Assembly: GCF_036178145.1 (NCBI RefSeq)
Contig: NZ_CP108067.1
Location: forward strand, 1,488,001-1,552,000
Length of the DNA: 64,000 nucleotides
Direction of reading: 5' to 3'
Source: Streptomyces sp. NBC_00273
GTDB taxonomy: Bacteria > Actinomycetota > Actinomycetes > Streptomycetales > Streptomycetaceae
This document shows positions 24,053 to 31,687 of this stretch, piece after piece. Both the position numbers and the translations under genes were made by a program. Under the pieces are notes generated by a model. The model had not been told where the DNA came from, did not search any database, and saw only the letters and a list, made by a program, of their open reading frames with translations. Numbering within the stretch: the first letter of the stretch is position 1; every line of letters begins with the position of its first letter.

Positions 24053-25405
24053 TTACCAGAAATCGGGCAGGCTGTAGCGATAGGTGTTGGTCTGGTGCCA
24101 GTAGTGGTTGCCGTCGACCCACACGGCCACCCCGCGCAAGAAGCGCTGGACGCTCGGAACGGGGCAGGCGAGGGCCAGCTCGGCGGCCGCGGTCTCGAAG
24201 TCGCGCATCAGGTCGTTGTGGACCTCGACGGCCTTCAGATAGGCGTCCTTCTCGGAGCGGCCCTCACGTTCGGCGATCACCACCGGCAGGTTCAAATGCC
24301 GTCCGGGACTGGCCAGTTCCTTGGTGTAGGAATACAGATCGTTGACGATCGTCGTGGCGTTCCCGGCGAGCGCGATCACCCGTTGCATGGCGGGCTGCGC
24401 ATGGAGGTCCGCCGGCAGTTCGTAGCCGCCGACGGAGTCGGTGATGGTCGGGCAGGGGCGGAAGTTGTTGAACTGGCGCATCGCCAGGTACTCCCACACC
24501 TCGGGGACGTACTCCGTCTGCGCCCAGGCCCCCTCGGCGAGATAGCCCATGTGCAGCCGGGCCATGTCGTGCCGGAACCGGTCGGCCTGCGAGGGAGTGG
24601 TGGACTGGAGGAAGTACTCCATGGCGGAGCGGTAGGCGCGCCGGGGAGCGTCCGAGAGGAGCGACGCCTCCCAGTCCGGCGCGTACTCCTTCGTCGTGTG
24701 GACGGAGTCGAGGGCGGTGTGCGCCAGCAGCAGCCGCCCGCCGAGACCGACCGGCGAGCCGCCGTGGTCCTCGCAGTAGCAGTCGTCGACCGCGTTCTCG
24801 GCGACCATCAGCCGGGTGGCGAGCATCAGGTGCTCGATGCTGGGGGCGTCCGGATGGCAGGCGACCATGTAGCGCCCGACGGAGAAGCCGTCGAACTGGT
24901 CCTCCCAGTCATCCGGGTAGAGCGACACCTCGTCCAGCGCCCAGGCCTTGATCCGGCGGCTGAGCTCCTCCACCCGCACCGGATCGGGCTCCGGCACCGG
25001 GTGGTAGTAGAGGCCCGGGATCGGGTTGCCCGCCGCCGGCGCGGGCGCGTCGGGCGCCCCAGCCTCCCCGGGCGCATCGCTCCGGGCCCAGTGCAGGCTC
25101 GCCGTGCCCAGGCCGCTGGGCCCGCGCAGGATCCGTTCGAGGGCGGCACTCGGCTGCGGCGCGGCGGCCGCGGCCGCACCCTCGTCGGGTACGGGTACGG
25201 GTACGGGTGTCAGGACGGGCGGCCCCGTCGGCAGGGCGGGCGGTACCGGCGGGGCGGGCGAAGGCGGTGGAGAGGCTTCGACGGGCCCGGCGCCGACGGC
25301 GGGTTCGACGCCGACGGCGAGGGCGCCCGCGAGGACGTGGGCCCCGAAGGACGCCGCGGCGGCGGGCAGGCTCGACTGCAGAGGGGAAGGCCCAGGATCG
25401 GGCAT
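24053..25405 (-). CDS. 2-methylisoborneol synthase (terpene cyclase)
   Basis: A 450-residue class I terpene cyclase. Metal motifs: acidic D207-D208-x4-D213 (VDDCYCED) and N355-D356-L-Y-S359-Y-T-K-E363. It cyclises 2-methyl-GPP to 2-methylisoborneol. Residues 1 to about 125 form a disordered Pro/Ala/Gly-rich extension, including a GTACGG-coded VPVPVPVP run, with a more ordered-looking patch ERILRGPSGLGTASLHW (about 90-106). In characterised relatives this extension targets the cyclase into the family 2B encapsulin, and the shell gene is indeed upstream. Start: ATG at 25405 preceded by AAGGAG. Confidence 0.95.
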   Translation of the reverse strand: MPDPGPSPLQSSLPAAAASFGAHVLAGALAVGVEPAVGAGPVEASPPPSPAPPVPPALPTGPPVLTPVPVPVPDEGAAAAAAPQPSAALERILRGPSGLGTASLHWARSDAPGEAGAPDAPAPAAGNPIPGLYYHPVPEPDPVRVEELSRRIKAWALDEVSLYPDDWEDQFDGFSVGRYMVACHPDAPSIEHLMLATRLMVAENAVDDCYCEDHGGSPVGLGGRLLLAHTALDSVHTTKEYAPDWEASLLSDAPRRAYRSAMEYFLQSTTPSQADRFRHDMARLHMGYLAEGAWAQTEYVPEVWEYLAMRQFNNFRPCPTITDSVGGYELPADLHAQPAMQRVIALAGNATTIVNDLYSYTKELASPGRHLNLPVVIAEREGRSEKDAYLKAVEVHNDLMRDFETAAAELALACPVPSVQRFLRGVAVWVDGNHYWHQTNTYRYSLPDFW

Positions 25406-25461
25406 CCGTAACTCCTTGGAGAGGTAAGTGGGTTGTCCCGGATCCCGGGCGTGCTCGGCGG

Positions 25462-25485
25462 GCCAGGACAGGCAGGGGTCCTGGC
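25462..25485 (-). repeat. Hairpin in the shell-cyclase intercistronic gap
   Basis: Inverted repeat GCCAGGAC (25462-25469) and GTCCTGGC (25478-25485) with an 8-base loop, between the encapsulin stop (25511) and the cyclase start (25405). Its position suggests partial termination or RNA processing that sets shell to cargo ratio; this is inference. Confidence 0.4.
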
Positions 25486-25510
25486 TGTCGCGGCCGTCGG
25501 GCAGGTCCTC

Positions 25511-26923
25511 TTAGTCCCGCCTGCGGGCGATCTGCACGTTCTCCAGCACACCGAGCGCGTCGGGCACCAGGATCGCGGCGGAGAAGTAGGTGGTGACCAG
25601 GTAGGAGATGATCGCCTGCTCGCTGATCCCCATGAAGCGCACCGAGAGGCCCGGCTCGTACTCCTCCGGCAGGCCGGTCTGGCGCAGACCGATGACGCCC
25701 TGGTTGTCCTCGCCGGTTCGCATGACGAGCACCGAGCTGGTGTTCTCCTTGCTGATCGGGATCTTGTTGCAGGGCAGGATCGGGACCCCGCGCCAAGCCG
25801 GCACCGACTGCCCGCCGACGTCGACGTGGTCCGGGTAGAGCCCGCGGGCGTTGAACTCGCGCCCGATCGCGGCGATCGTCCGGGGGTGGGCGAGGAAGAA
25901 CTTGGAGCCGCGGCGGCGGCAGAGCAGCTCGTCGAGGTCGTCCGGGGTCGGCGGGCCGGAGTGGGTCTGGATCCGCTGCTTGAAGGCGGCGTTGTGGAGC
26001 AGACCGAAGTCCCGGTTGTTGATCAGCTCGTGCTCCTGGCGCTCGCGCAGCGCCTCGATGGTGAGCCTGAGCTGTTCCTCGGTCTGGTTGTGCGGCCCGT
26101 TGTAGAGGTCGGCGACCCTGGTGTGGATCCGCAGCACGGTCTGCGCGATGGAGAGTTCGTACTCGCGGGGCTTGAGTTCGTAGTCGACGAAGGCGCCGGG
26201 CAGGTCGGCCTCGCCGGTGTGGCCGGCGGACATCGCGATCTCGGCCTCGCCGTGCCGGTTCTGGCGCTGGTGCGGGAGCGAGCTGAACCGGTTGATGTGG
26301 TCCTGGAGTTGCGGCGCCGCGGCGAGCACGGAGGCGAAGTCGCCGCGGGAGAGGGTGAGCAGGATGCCGGGGGTCTCGGCGGTGGCCGTGTAGTCCCAGG
26401 TGGCGTCCGCGTCCAGCAGGGCGTTCTCACCGAACCGGTCGCCGTCGGCGAGCACGGCGACCGCCACGTCGTCGCCGTACTTGCCGACGGAGGTCTGGCT
26501 GATCCGGCCGTGGGCGATCAGGTGGATCTGGTCGGCGGGGGTACCGCGCTCGACGATCACCTCACCGGCCCGGAAGTCGCGCTGGACGCACCGACCCGCG
26601 ATCGCGGTCAGCACCTCGTCGTCCTCGAAGCCGCGCAGCAGGGCCAGTTCGCCGAGCTCGCGCGGGATCACCCGGACGTTCGCGCCGTCCTGGACGAACT
26701 CGATGGTGCCGTCGCCCACGGTGTACGTCAGCCGGCGGTTGACCCGGTAGGTGCCGCCCTTGGTCTCCACCCAGGGGAGCATCCGCAGCAGCCAGCGGGA
26801 GGTGATCTCCTGCATCTGCGGGGCGGACTTGGTCGTGCTGGCAAGGTTGCGGGCGGCCGCCGTGCTCAGGCTGGACTGCCGCGGCGGCTCCAGCTGGGCT
26901 TCCGGGCTGGTGTCAACGGTCAT
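25511..26923 (-). CDS. eshA: Family 2B encapsulin shell protein with cyclic-nucleotide-binding-like domain (EshA type)
   Basis: A 470-residue protein. Residues 1-95 and about 225-470 make the HK97-like shell fold ([21 protein letters not shown]; later [40 protein letters not shown]). Inserted at about 95-220 is a Crp-like cyclic-nucleotide-binding domain. Its phosphate-binding cassette reads F164-G-E-N-A-L-L with W176 where an Arg normally holds the cyclic phosphate, so canonical cNMP binding looks doubtful. Family 2B shells package 2-MIB synthase, encoded 105 bases downstream. Start: ATG at 26923 with AAGGAG ten bases upstream; the in-frame sequence further up is not shell-like. Confidence 0.93.
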   Translation of the reverse strand: MTVDTSPEAQLEPPRQSSLSTAAARNLASTTKSAPQMQEITSRWLLRMLPWVETKGGTYRVNRRLTYTVGDGTIEFVQDGANVRVIPRELGELALLRGFEDDEVLTAIAGRCVQRDFRAGEVIVERGTPADQIHLIAHGRISQTSVGKYGDDVAVAVLADGDRFGENALLDADATWDYTATAETPGILLTLSRGDFASVLAAAPQLQDHINRFSSLPHQRQNRHGEAEIAMSAGHTGEADLPGAFVDYELKPREYELSIAQTVLRIHTRVADLYNGPHNQTEEQLRLTIEALRERQEHELINNRDFGLLHNAAFKQRIQTHSGPPTPDDLDELLCRRRGSKFFLAHPRTIAAIGREFNARGLYPDHVDVGGQSVPAWRGVPILPCNKIPISKENTSSVLVMRTGEDNQGVIGLRQTGLPEEYEPGLSVRFMGISEQAIISYLVTTYFSAAILVPDALGVLENVQIARRRD

Positions 26924-27131
26924 CGGGCGAGCTCTCCTTCGTAAGGGTGGTGATCGGCGGATGCGCGCGTCACCGAGGAACGAGGAAAAAGGGGGCGAAT
27001 TATCCGGGAATCCGTCCAGATCCGGGGGAACACTAACGGCCGGTACACCCGTCTTGAGCCTGAAAACCGTTGGCGTTACCTCGATGCAGTGGTCTTGCAC
27101 CGCAGGTGGTTTGCCGGGGTTATTGACGATA

Positions 27132-27159
27132 TTCGGCCTTGTTCACGAACACGGCCGAA
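27132..27159 (-). terminator. Inverted repeat between the GNAT gene and the encapsulin promoter
   Basis: Near-perfect 28-base inverted repeat: outer arms TTCGGCC (27132-27138) and GGCCGAA (27153-27159), inner arms TGTTC and GAACA. It starts about 41 bases after the GNAT stop on the minus strand, so it most likely ends that transcript; an operator role for the encapsulin promoter (27131-26924, no gene seen) is the alternative. Confidence 0.5.
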
Positions 27160-27199
27160 AAGCGGCGCGGCGATCACCTCGTGGGGCCGCCTTGATCTG

Positions 27200-27835
27200 C
27201 TAGCGCGAGTCCGTTCGGGCGGCCGGCCGCCACATCGCCGTCACCTCCAGCGGGCCCACCGTGAGGCGCCGCAGGACGGTGAAGCCGAAGCGGCGATAGA
27301 GCCGGACGTTCGCTTCGTCGGCGGTGGTGAGGAAGACGCCGCCGGGCGCGGGGGTCGCGGCGAGCAGGTGGCCGAGGAGCCGCCCTCCGGCGCCCCGCCC
27401 GGCCGCCTCGGGCTCCACGCCGATGAACTCGAGGGTCCAGGCCCCGGCCGGGATCCCGGCCTCGGCGGCGTGCAGGTAGCGCAGCGTCCGCACCAGAGCG
27501 CGCGGGCCGCAGCCCACCAGGGTGCGGGCCGCCCATGCCGCCCGGGCCGTACCCGAGGGGACGGCGGCCGGCGGGGTGAGGACGGCAGCCGCGACGGGCC
27601 GCCCGGTGCCGTCGGCCAGCAGGTGGCGGCGGGCTCCGGGCAGCGTGGCGTGCGTACGCAGCGTGGCGCTGAACCACGCCCGCCGTACGCGGTCCGATCC
27701 GCCCGCGATCCAGGTCATGGCGGGTTCGCGGACGAAGGCGGCGGCGAGCACGGGCGCGCACCGCGCGGGCGGCGGGGCGTCGTCACGGTCCGGGCGGCCG
27801 GGACCGGGACCGGCACCCGCGTCGGGCTCAGACAT
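27200..27835 (-). CDS. GNAT family N-acetyltransferase
   Basis: A 211-residue protein whose C-terminal half has the GNAT acetyl-CoA loop EPEAAGRGAGGRLLGHLL (about 142-159) and the closing strand ADEANVRLYRRFGFTVLRR. It transfers an acetyl group from acetyl-CoA to an unknown amine. The start overlaps the end of the membrane-protein gene by 8 bases, so it belongs to the TetR - membrane protein - GNAT operon divergent from a beta-lactamase gene. The first ~25 residues are a flexible Pro/Asp/Gly-rich tail. A role in antibiotic modification would suit the neighbour but is not shown. Confidence 0.88.
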   Translation of the reverse strand: MSEPDAGAGPGPGRPDRDDAPPPARCAPVLAAAFVREPAMTWIAGGSDRVRRAWFSATLRTHATLPGARRHLLADGTGRPVAAAVLTPPAAVPSGTARAAWAARTLVGCGPRALVRTLRYLHAAEAGIPAGAWTLEFIGVEPEAAGRGAGGRLLGHLLAATPAPGGVFLTTADEANVRLYRRFGFTVLRRLTVGPLEVTAMWRPAARTDSR

Positions 27836-28445
27836 CGCGCCGCCGTTCCAGCGGCGCCTCCGGTACGAGGTGGCACACCAGGAGCTTCAGGAAGAAGAGC
27901 GGTGCGAACCAGGCGAGGGCGACGGGCACGGGCAGCCAGAACAGGTTGACCACCACGACCGCGGAGTAACAGGCCATGGCCGCCGGGCGCTTGAGATGGA
28001 CGGGCGCGAACTCCACGACCACTGCGGCGCAGAGCAGCAGCGCCGTGTTCCCCAGCGTCCAGTCGCGGTCCCCGCCGAGCACCAGCAGGCCCATCGCGGC
28101 GAGGTGGAGCACGTGCGCGCCGACGAAGAGCAGGCGGGCGCGCCGGGCCCCGGGGTCCTGGCGGTGGTACCAGCGCTTGGCGGAGTTCGTCGCGTTGGTG
28201 AGGATCCCCCCGAGCAGATCGAGGCCGATCAGCACCACCACGGTCCACTGGAGGCCGTTCCAGTCGCGGTGGATCCCCGACGACCACACACCGGCCGCGA
28301 GCAGCACCGCACACCCGCCCGCACCGAGGATCTCCACCGTCGATTCGGAGCGGGACTTGCCCGGCCCCATGAACCGTTCCAGGCGGCCAAGCGGCCCCGG
28401 GGAGGTGGGCGGTATCTCCCAGTGGATCTCCAGATCAGTGCGCAC
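27828..28445 (-). CDS. Integral membrane protein of unknown function
   Basis: A 205-residue protein with about five or six predicted helices (for example VEILGAGGCAVLLAAGVW, LQWTVVVLIGLDLLGGIL, LLFVGAHVLHLAAMGLLVL, ending FFLKLLVCHLVPEAP). The motif GGILTNATNSAKRWYHR is characteristic of a small actinobacterial membrane family I cannot name. The start is the GTG at 28445, with GGAGGGG ahead, overlapping the TetR stop by 11 bases; its own end overlaps the GNAT start by 8. Both overlaps show a translationally coupled operon. Probably controlled by the TetR protein at its head. Confidence 0.8.
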   Translation of the reverse strand: MRTDLEIHWEIPPTSPGPLGRLERFMGPGKSRSESTVEILGAGGCAVLLAAGVWSSGIHRDWNGLQWTVVVLIGLDLLGGILTNATNSAKRWYHRQDPGARRARLLFVGAHVLHLAAMGLLVLGGDRDWTLGNTALLLCAAVVVEFAPVHLKRPAAMACYSAVVVVNLFWLPVPVALAWFAPLFFLKLLVCHLVPEAPLERRRDV

Positions 28446-29055
28446 GCCCCGCCCCTCCGTCCGTGCCACCGTTCCACAGCCCCCGCAGCAGGCTCCAGAC
28501 CTGCTCGCCCCGCGGCGCCGCGGGTTCCGTCGGTTGCGCCGCGCGCAGTGCGGTGAGCGCCCATGCGTCGGCCGCCCGCATCACGGCCGCGGTCGCGCCG
28601 GCCAGCAGGGCCGCGTCCACGTCCGTCCGGATGAAGCCGAGGCGCTGTCCGTCCACGACCACGGCCCCGAACCAGCCGAGCCAGACCTCGCCCCGAGCCC
28701 GACCGACGGCGGCGTCGGCGAGGGCCAGGTCGTCCGGGTGGGCGCGCAAGTGGGTGACCAGGGCGTGCGATCCGGCTTCCAGCCGGGCCCAGAAGTCGGC
28801 CTCGTCGCGGGCCGGGGTCCATGGCCCGAGCACACCGAGGAGGCGGTCGAGCACGTCGTCGAGGGCGGCCGCGAGTAGGTCCTCCCGGCCGTCGAAGTAC
28901 TGGTAGGCGGCGGTCTTCGAGAAGCCGGCCGCCTCAATGATCTTGTTGTACGAGGCGGACGCGGGGCCGTGCTCGGCGAAGTGTGCGCGGGCGACGGCGA
29001 GGATCGCCTCCTGTCGCTCGGCCGGCAGGCGGTGGAATCGAGGGAGCGGAGTCAT
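28435..29055 (-). CDS. TetR family regulator
   Basis: A 206-residue TetR protein. The helix-turn-helix is at about residues 13-60 (AILAVARAHFAEHG, then ASYNKIIEAAGFSKTAAYQYF), followed by a helical ligand domain. First gene of the TetR - membrane protein - GNAT operon and divergent from the class A beta-lactamase gene. A perfect palindrome lies 22 bases upstream of its start (29077-29099), so it likely controls both directions. The start at the ATG at 29055 lacks a good ribosome site and the promoter palindrome is close, so the mRNA may be nearly leaderless. Confidence 0.88.
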   Translation of the reverse strand: MTPLPRFHRLPAERQEAILAVARAHFAEHGPASASYNKIIEAAGFSKTAAYQYFDGREDLLAAALDDVLDRLLGVLGPWTPARDEADFWARLEAGSHALVTHLRAHPDDLALADAAVGRARGEVWLGWFGAVVVDGQRLGFIRTDVDAALLAGATAAVMRAADAWALTALRAAQPTEPAAPRGEQVWSLLRGLWNGGTDGGAGRAH

Positions 29056-29076
29056 GTACTTACGGTACACACCAGT

Positions 29077-29099
29077 GGGGTGTACTACTAGTACACCCC
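29077..29099. promoter_or_regulatory. TetR operator in the tetR/beta-lactamase divergent promoter
   Basis: Perfect inverted repeat with 9-base arms GGGGTGTAC (29077-29085) and GTACACCCC (29091-29099), spacer TACTA. A third GTACAC half-site lies at 29065-29070. It sits between divergent starts at 29055 and 29187. Confidence 0.75.
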
Positions 29100-29186
29100 G
29101 TCGGGAAATCGGTGACGAGGGAACCGAATTGATCATGTTCGGCGTCTTCGAGGGCATATGGCCGGCGAGGAAGAGGAGAACCTGAC

Positions 29187-30086
29187 GTGAGGACCCCGGA
29201 CACATCAACGTCCCGACGCGCCCTGCTGACCGTGGGAGCGGGGGTGGCCCTGGCCGCCGCGCTGCCGGTGAGCACGGCCCGCGCCGCCTCACCGGTGGCG
29301 GGGCTGCGCGCGCTGGAACGCGAGTACGGGGCGCGGCTGGGGGTGTACGCGCTGGACACCGCCACCGGCCGGACCGTGGTCCACCGGGCCGACGAACCGT
29401 TCCCCATGTGCTCGGTGTTCAAGACGCTGGCGGCCGCGGCCGTGCTGCGGGACCTCGACCACGACGGCACCCGTCTCGCCCGGCGCATCCACTACACGCT
29501 CCAGGACGTCACGGACGCGGGCGGCGGATCGGTCACGGAGCGGCCCGAGAACGTCGCGGGCGGCCTGACCGTGGCGGAACTCTGCTCGGCCGCCATCGCC
29601 CAGAGCGACAACGCGGCCGCCAACCTGCTGCTGCGCGAGCTCGGCGGCCCCACCACGATCACCCGCTTCTGCCGCTCGCTGGGGGACCGTACGACCCGGC
29701 TCGACCGGTGGGAGCCCGAGCTGAACACGGCCGAGCCGTGGCGGGAGACGGACACGACCAGCCCCCGCGCGATCGGGCGGACGTACGCCCGCCTCTCGCT
29801 CGGCGACGCGCTGGACTCCGGGGACCGGGAGCAGCTGAACCGCTGGCTGTTGTCGAACACCACCAGCGGCGATCGCCTCCGGGCCGGCCTGCCGAAGGAC
29901 TGGGCCGTCGGGGACAAGACGGGCGCCGGTTCGTACGGGACCAACAACAACGTCGGCATCGCCTGGCCCCCGGGGCGCCCGCCCCTGGTCCTGGCGATCC
30001 TCTCGACCATGCCGGAGGCGACGGCGCCGCGCGACAACACGCTGATCGCCAGGACCGCGAAGCTGCTGGCGGACACGCTCGCCTGA
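29187..30086 (+). CDS. bla: Class A beta-lactamase
   Basis: A 299-residue secreted enzyme. A twin-arginine-like signal (SRRALLTVGAG) ends near ARA-AS (about 33). All class A motifs are present: S76-V-F-K79 (the nucleophile is preceded by Cys75), S140-D141-N142, E176-x-x-L-N180, and K244-T245-G246. It hydrolyses penicillins or cephalosporins by an acyl-enzyme. GTG start with AGGAG nine bases ahead. Divergent from the TetR operon with a shared palindrome, so induction by a ligand is probable. A hairpin terminator follows at 30136-30170. Confidence 0.95.
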   Translation: MRTPDTSTSRRALLTVGAGVALAAALPVSTARAASPVAGLRALEREYGARLGVYALDTATGRTVVHRADEPFPMCSVFKTLAAAAVLRDLDHDGTRLARRIHYTLQDVTDAGGGSVTERPENVAGGLTVAELCSAAIAQSDNAAANLLLRELGGPTTITRFCRSLGDRTTRLDRWEPELNTAEPWRETDTTSPRAIGRTYARLSLGDALDSGDREQLNRWLLSNTTSGDRLRAGLPKDWAVGDKTGAGSYGTNNNVGIAWPPGRPPLVLAILSTMPEATAPRDNTLIARTAKLLADTLA

Positions 30087-30135
30087 GCCCTTCGTCCCCG
30101 TCTCCGTCTCGGTCTCCGTCGGTAGGGTGAACCGG

Positions 30136-30170
30136 CAGGGGGTGTGCGCCACGCGGGTGCACACCCCCTG
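30136..30170 (+). terminator. Terminator of the beta-lactamase gene
   Basis: Perfect 12-base arms CAGGGGGTGTGC (30136-30147) and GCACACCCCCTG (30159-30170) with an 11-base loop, 50 bases after the stop codon. Confidence 0.75.
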
Positions 30171-30480
30171 GCCGAGGTCGACCGCCGCCACGGGATCGAC
30201 CAGTCACCGCACCGTGAACTGGCCTCCGCCTACGGCGATGCGCCCGGGAACTGGGCCGGGCAGCCCGGCCGGCCCGAGGAGGAATGCCGCCGCGACGGGC
30301 GCTCCACCGATCTGCGTGCCGTCCGGTACCGGTAGGAGCAGTACCACGACACCGGCCGCTACCTTGGCCGTCCGGCCTCGCTCTCGAGTCCAGCGGCCGC
30401 CCGGGCCAGAAGCCTTGATCGTGCCCGCCTCCCGGGGGGGCGGCCCGCCCTACCGGATGGCACCGGGGCAGTCCCTCCGC
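30171..30480. other. Gene-poor stretch with decayed coding sequence
   Basis: No intact gene. On the plus strand, one frame from about 30171 to 30335 keeps the strong G/C third-base bias of coding DNA (LAEVDRRHGIDQSPHRELAS...) but has no ribosome site or recognisable domain, and begins inside the terminator hairpin. It looks like the tail of a lost gene. The rest shows nothing I can name. Confidence 0.35.
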
Positions 30481-30853
30481 TCAGGGGGAGTCCGGGCACT
30501 CCTCGGCAAAGCCCTGCGAGACGGGCTGCCATGCGCCGTGGGCCTCACGCACGTTCAGTCGATCCGCCTCCTCCACGCTCGCGATCAGCTGTGCGGTGGT
30601 CAAGGGGACGGCCGCTGCGTAGACCCGCCCGAGGTGGTGGCAGGGTCCAGCCCAGTGGACCTGCCACCGCGGATAGCGCTTGCCGGCGGTACGGACCCGG
30701 TTCACAGCGCCACACCATCCCGTTCAGCGTGCTGAAGGACAGTCCCATGAAGGGCAGTTCGCGGATCCCGAAGCCGCGATTGCGGATCAGCCCACCGAGC
30801 ATCGCGGCAAGCCTGGTCTCGGCGGGGCGGCTGTACGGCCACGGCGGCTGCAC
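30481..30853 (-). pseudogene. Small gene broken by a frameshift, unknown function
   Basis: A GTG at 30853 with GAGGAGGAG upstream opens a reading frame MQPPWPYSRPAETRLAAMLG...LSFSTLNGMVWRC with normal codon bias down to about 30705. From there the coding bias moves to another minus-strand frame (30705-30481: RYPRWQVHWAGPCHHLG...LTTAQLIASVEEADRLNV), which lacks its own ribosome site; the original frame runs on with poor codon use to 30545. The simplest reading is one ~120-codon gene with an indel near 30700, by mutation or sequencing error. No family recognised. Confidence 0.45.
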
Positions 30854-30936
30854 GAAGACTCCTCCTCGTCGTCGCGGGCCACCCGGTGCCGGCGGCACTC
30901 CTTCCCCCGGCGCGCGACGCCGAGGCCGACGGTCTC

Positions 30937-31545
30937 TCAGGACAGCCCTCCGGCGCCTCCCGCGCGCCCCTGCACCAGCGGGAGGCGCAGTCCGTCCAGG
31001 TTGAGGTCCAGGAGGCGTTCGGCCTGGGCCCGCTGCTCGGGGCCGGCCGAGGTGAGGGCGATGCCGGCCAGGGCGGCGAACATGTCGGTCGAGCTGATGT
31101 CGGACCTGATCGCACCCGCCGCGGCGCAGGCCTCCATGAGGGACGTGAGGGCTTCCTGGATCATCCGGCGGCTGTCGGCGTAGGGGTTGGTACCCGCCGC
31201 GAGGACGGCGCGCATCGCGTCGGCCATGCCCATCTTGGCGGTGGCGTAGTCGATGAAGCGGCGCGTCCAGGCGCGCAGGGCCTCGTACGGCGGCAGGGTC
31301 TCCAGGAGGGTGGGGACGGAGTCGCACAGGCGCGCGACCTCGTTGCGGTAGGCCGCCTCGATCAGTGCTTCCCGGGTGGGGAAGTTGCGGTAGAGGGTGC
31401 CCGTGCCCACACCGGCTTCCTTGGCGATGCGCTCGAAGTGCGCCTCCAGCCCCTGCTCGGTGAACACGCGCACCGCGGCAGCCAGGATCTTGTCCCGGTT
31501 GCGCTGCGCGTCGGCCCTCAGCGGGCGTCCTGCATCTGCGGCCAT
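30937..31545 (-). CDS. TetR family regulator
   Basis: A 202-residue TetR protein; helix-turn-helix at about residues 16-62 (ILAAAVRVFTEQG, FERIAKEAGVGTGTLYRNFPTREALIEA). The ligand domain is of the kind common in regulators of neighbouring dehydrogenases. It is divergent from an SDR gene over a 142-base promoter with two similar palindromes (31571-31623), probably its operators. Start: ATG at 31545 with GGGAG ahead. The gene ends next to the decayed region at 30481-30936, so nothing is co-transcribed downstream. Confidence 0.9.
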   Translation of the reverse strand: MAADAGRPLRADAQRNRDKILAAAVRVFTEQGLEAHFERIAKEAGVGTGTLYRNFPTREALIEAAYRNEVARLCDSVPTLLETLPPYEALRAWTRRFIDYATAKMGMADAMRAVLAAGTNPYADSRRMIQEALTSLMEACAAAGAIRSDISSTDMFAALAGIALTSAGPEQRAQAERLLDLNLDGLRLPLVQGRAGGAGGLS

Positions 31546-31570
31546 CAGCTGCTCCCTCGTTCCTCACTTG

Positions 31571-31623
31571 CTAAGTGGAGGAGCCTCCACTTAGTGTGAG
31601 CTGAAGTGGCGGCGCCTCCACTT
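31571..31623. promoter_or_regulatory. Double TetR operator in the tetR/SDR divergent promoter
   Basis: Site 1 (31571-31594) is a perfect palindrome with arms CTAAGTGGAGG and CCTCCACTTAG around AG. Site 2 (31604-31623) has arms AAGTGG and CCACTT with one mismatched pair in between. Starts are 33 bases apart, about three helical turns, as for cooperative TetR dimers on one DNA face. Confidence 0.75.
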
Positions 31624-31687
31624 TCACTCTAGGGCATGCCCTCGGCCTGCCCTTCCTCTTCTTCCACTTCCGAAGGGACGGCCCGTC

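Noticed and set aside
25188..25210. Tandem GGGTAC repeats as a possible regulatory or CRISPR-like array
   Set aside because: They are in frame within the cyclase gene and encode the VPVPVP linker. No spaced repeats or cas genes occur in the window.
29135..29185. A 16-codon ORF just upstream of the beta-lactamase as a leader peptide
   Set aside because: No convincing ribosome site and no stem-loop pair for attenuation; the divergent TetR operator explains regulation better.
30127..30735. A 202-codon plus-strand frame after the beta-lactamase
   Set aside because: Codon use is poor and it runs across the terminator hairpin and antisense to the broken minus-strand gene.
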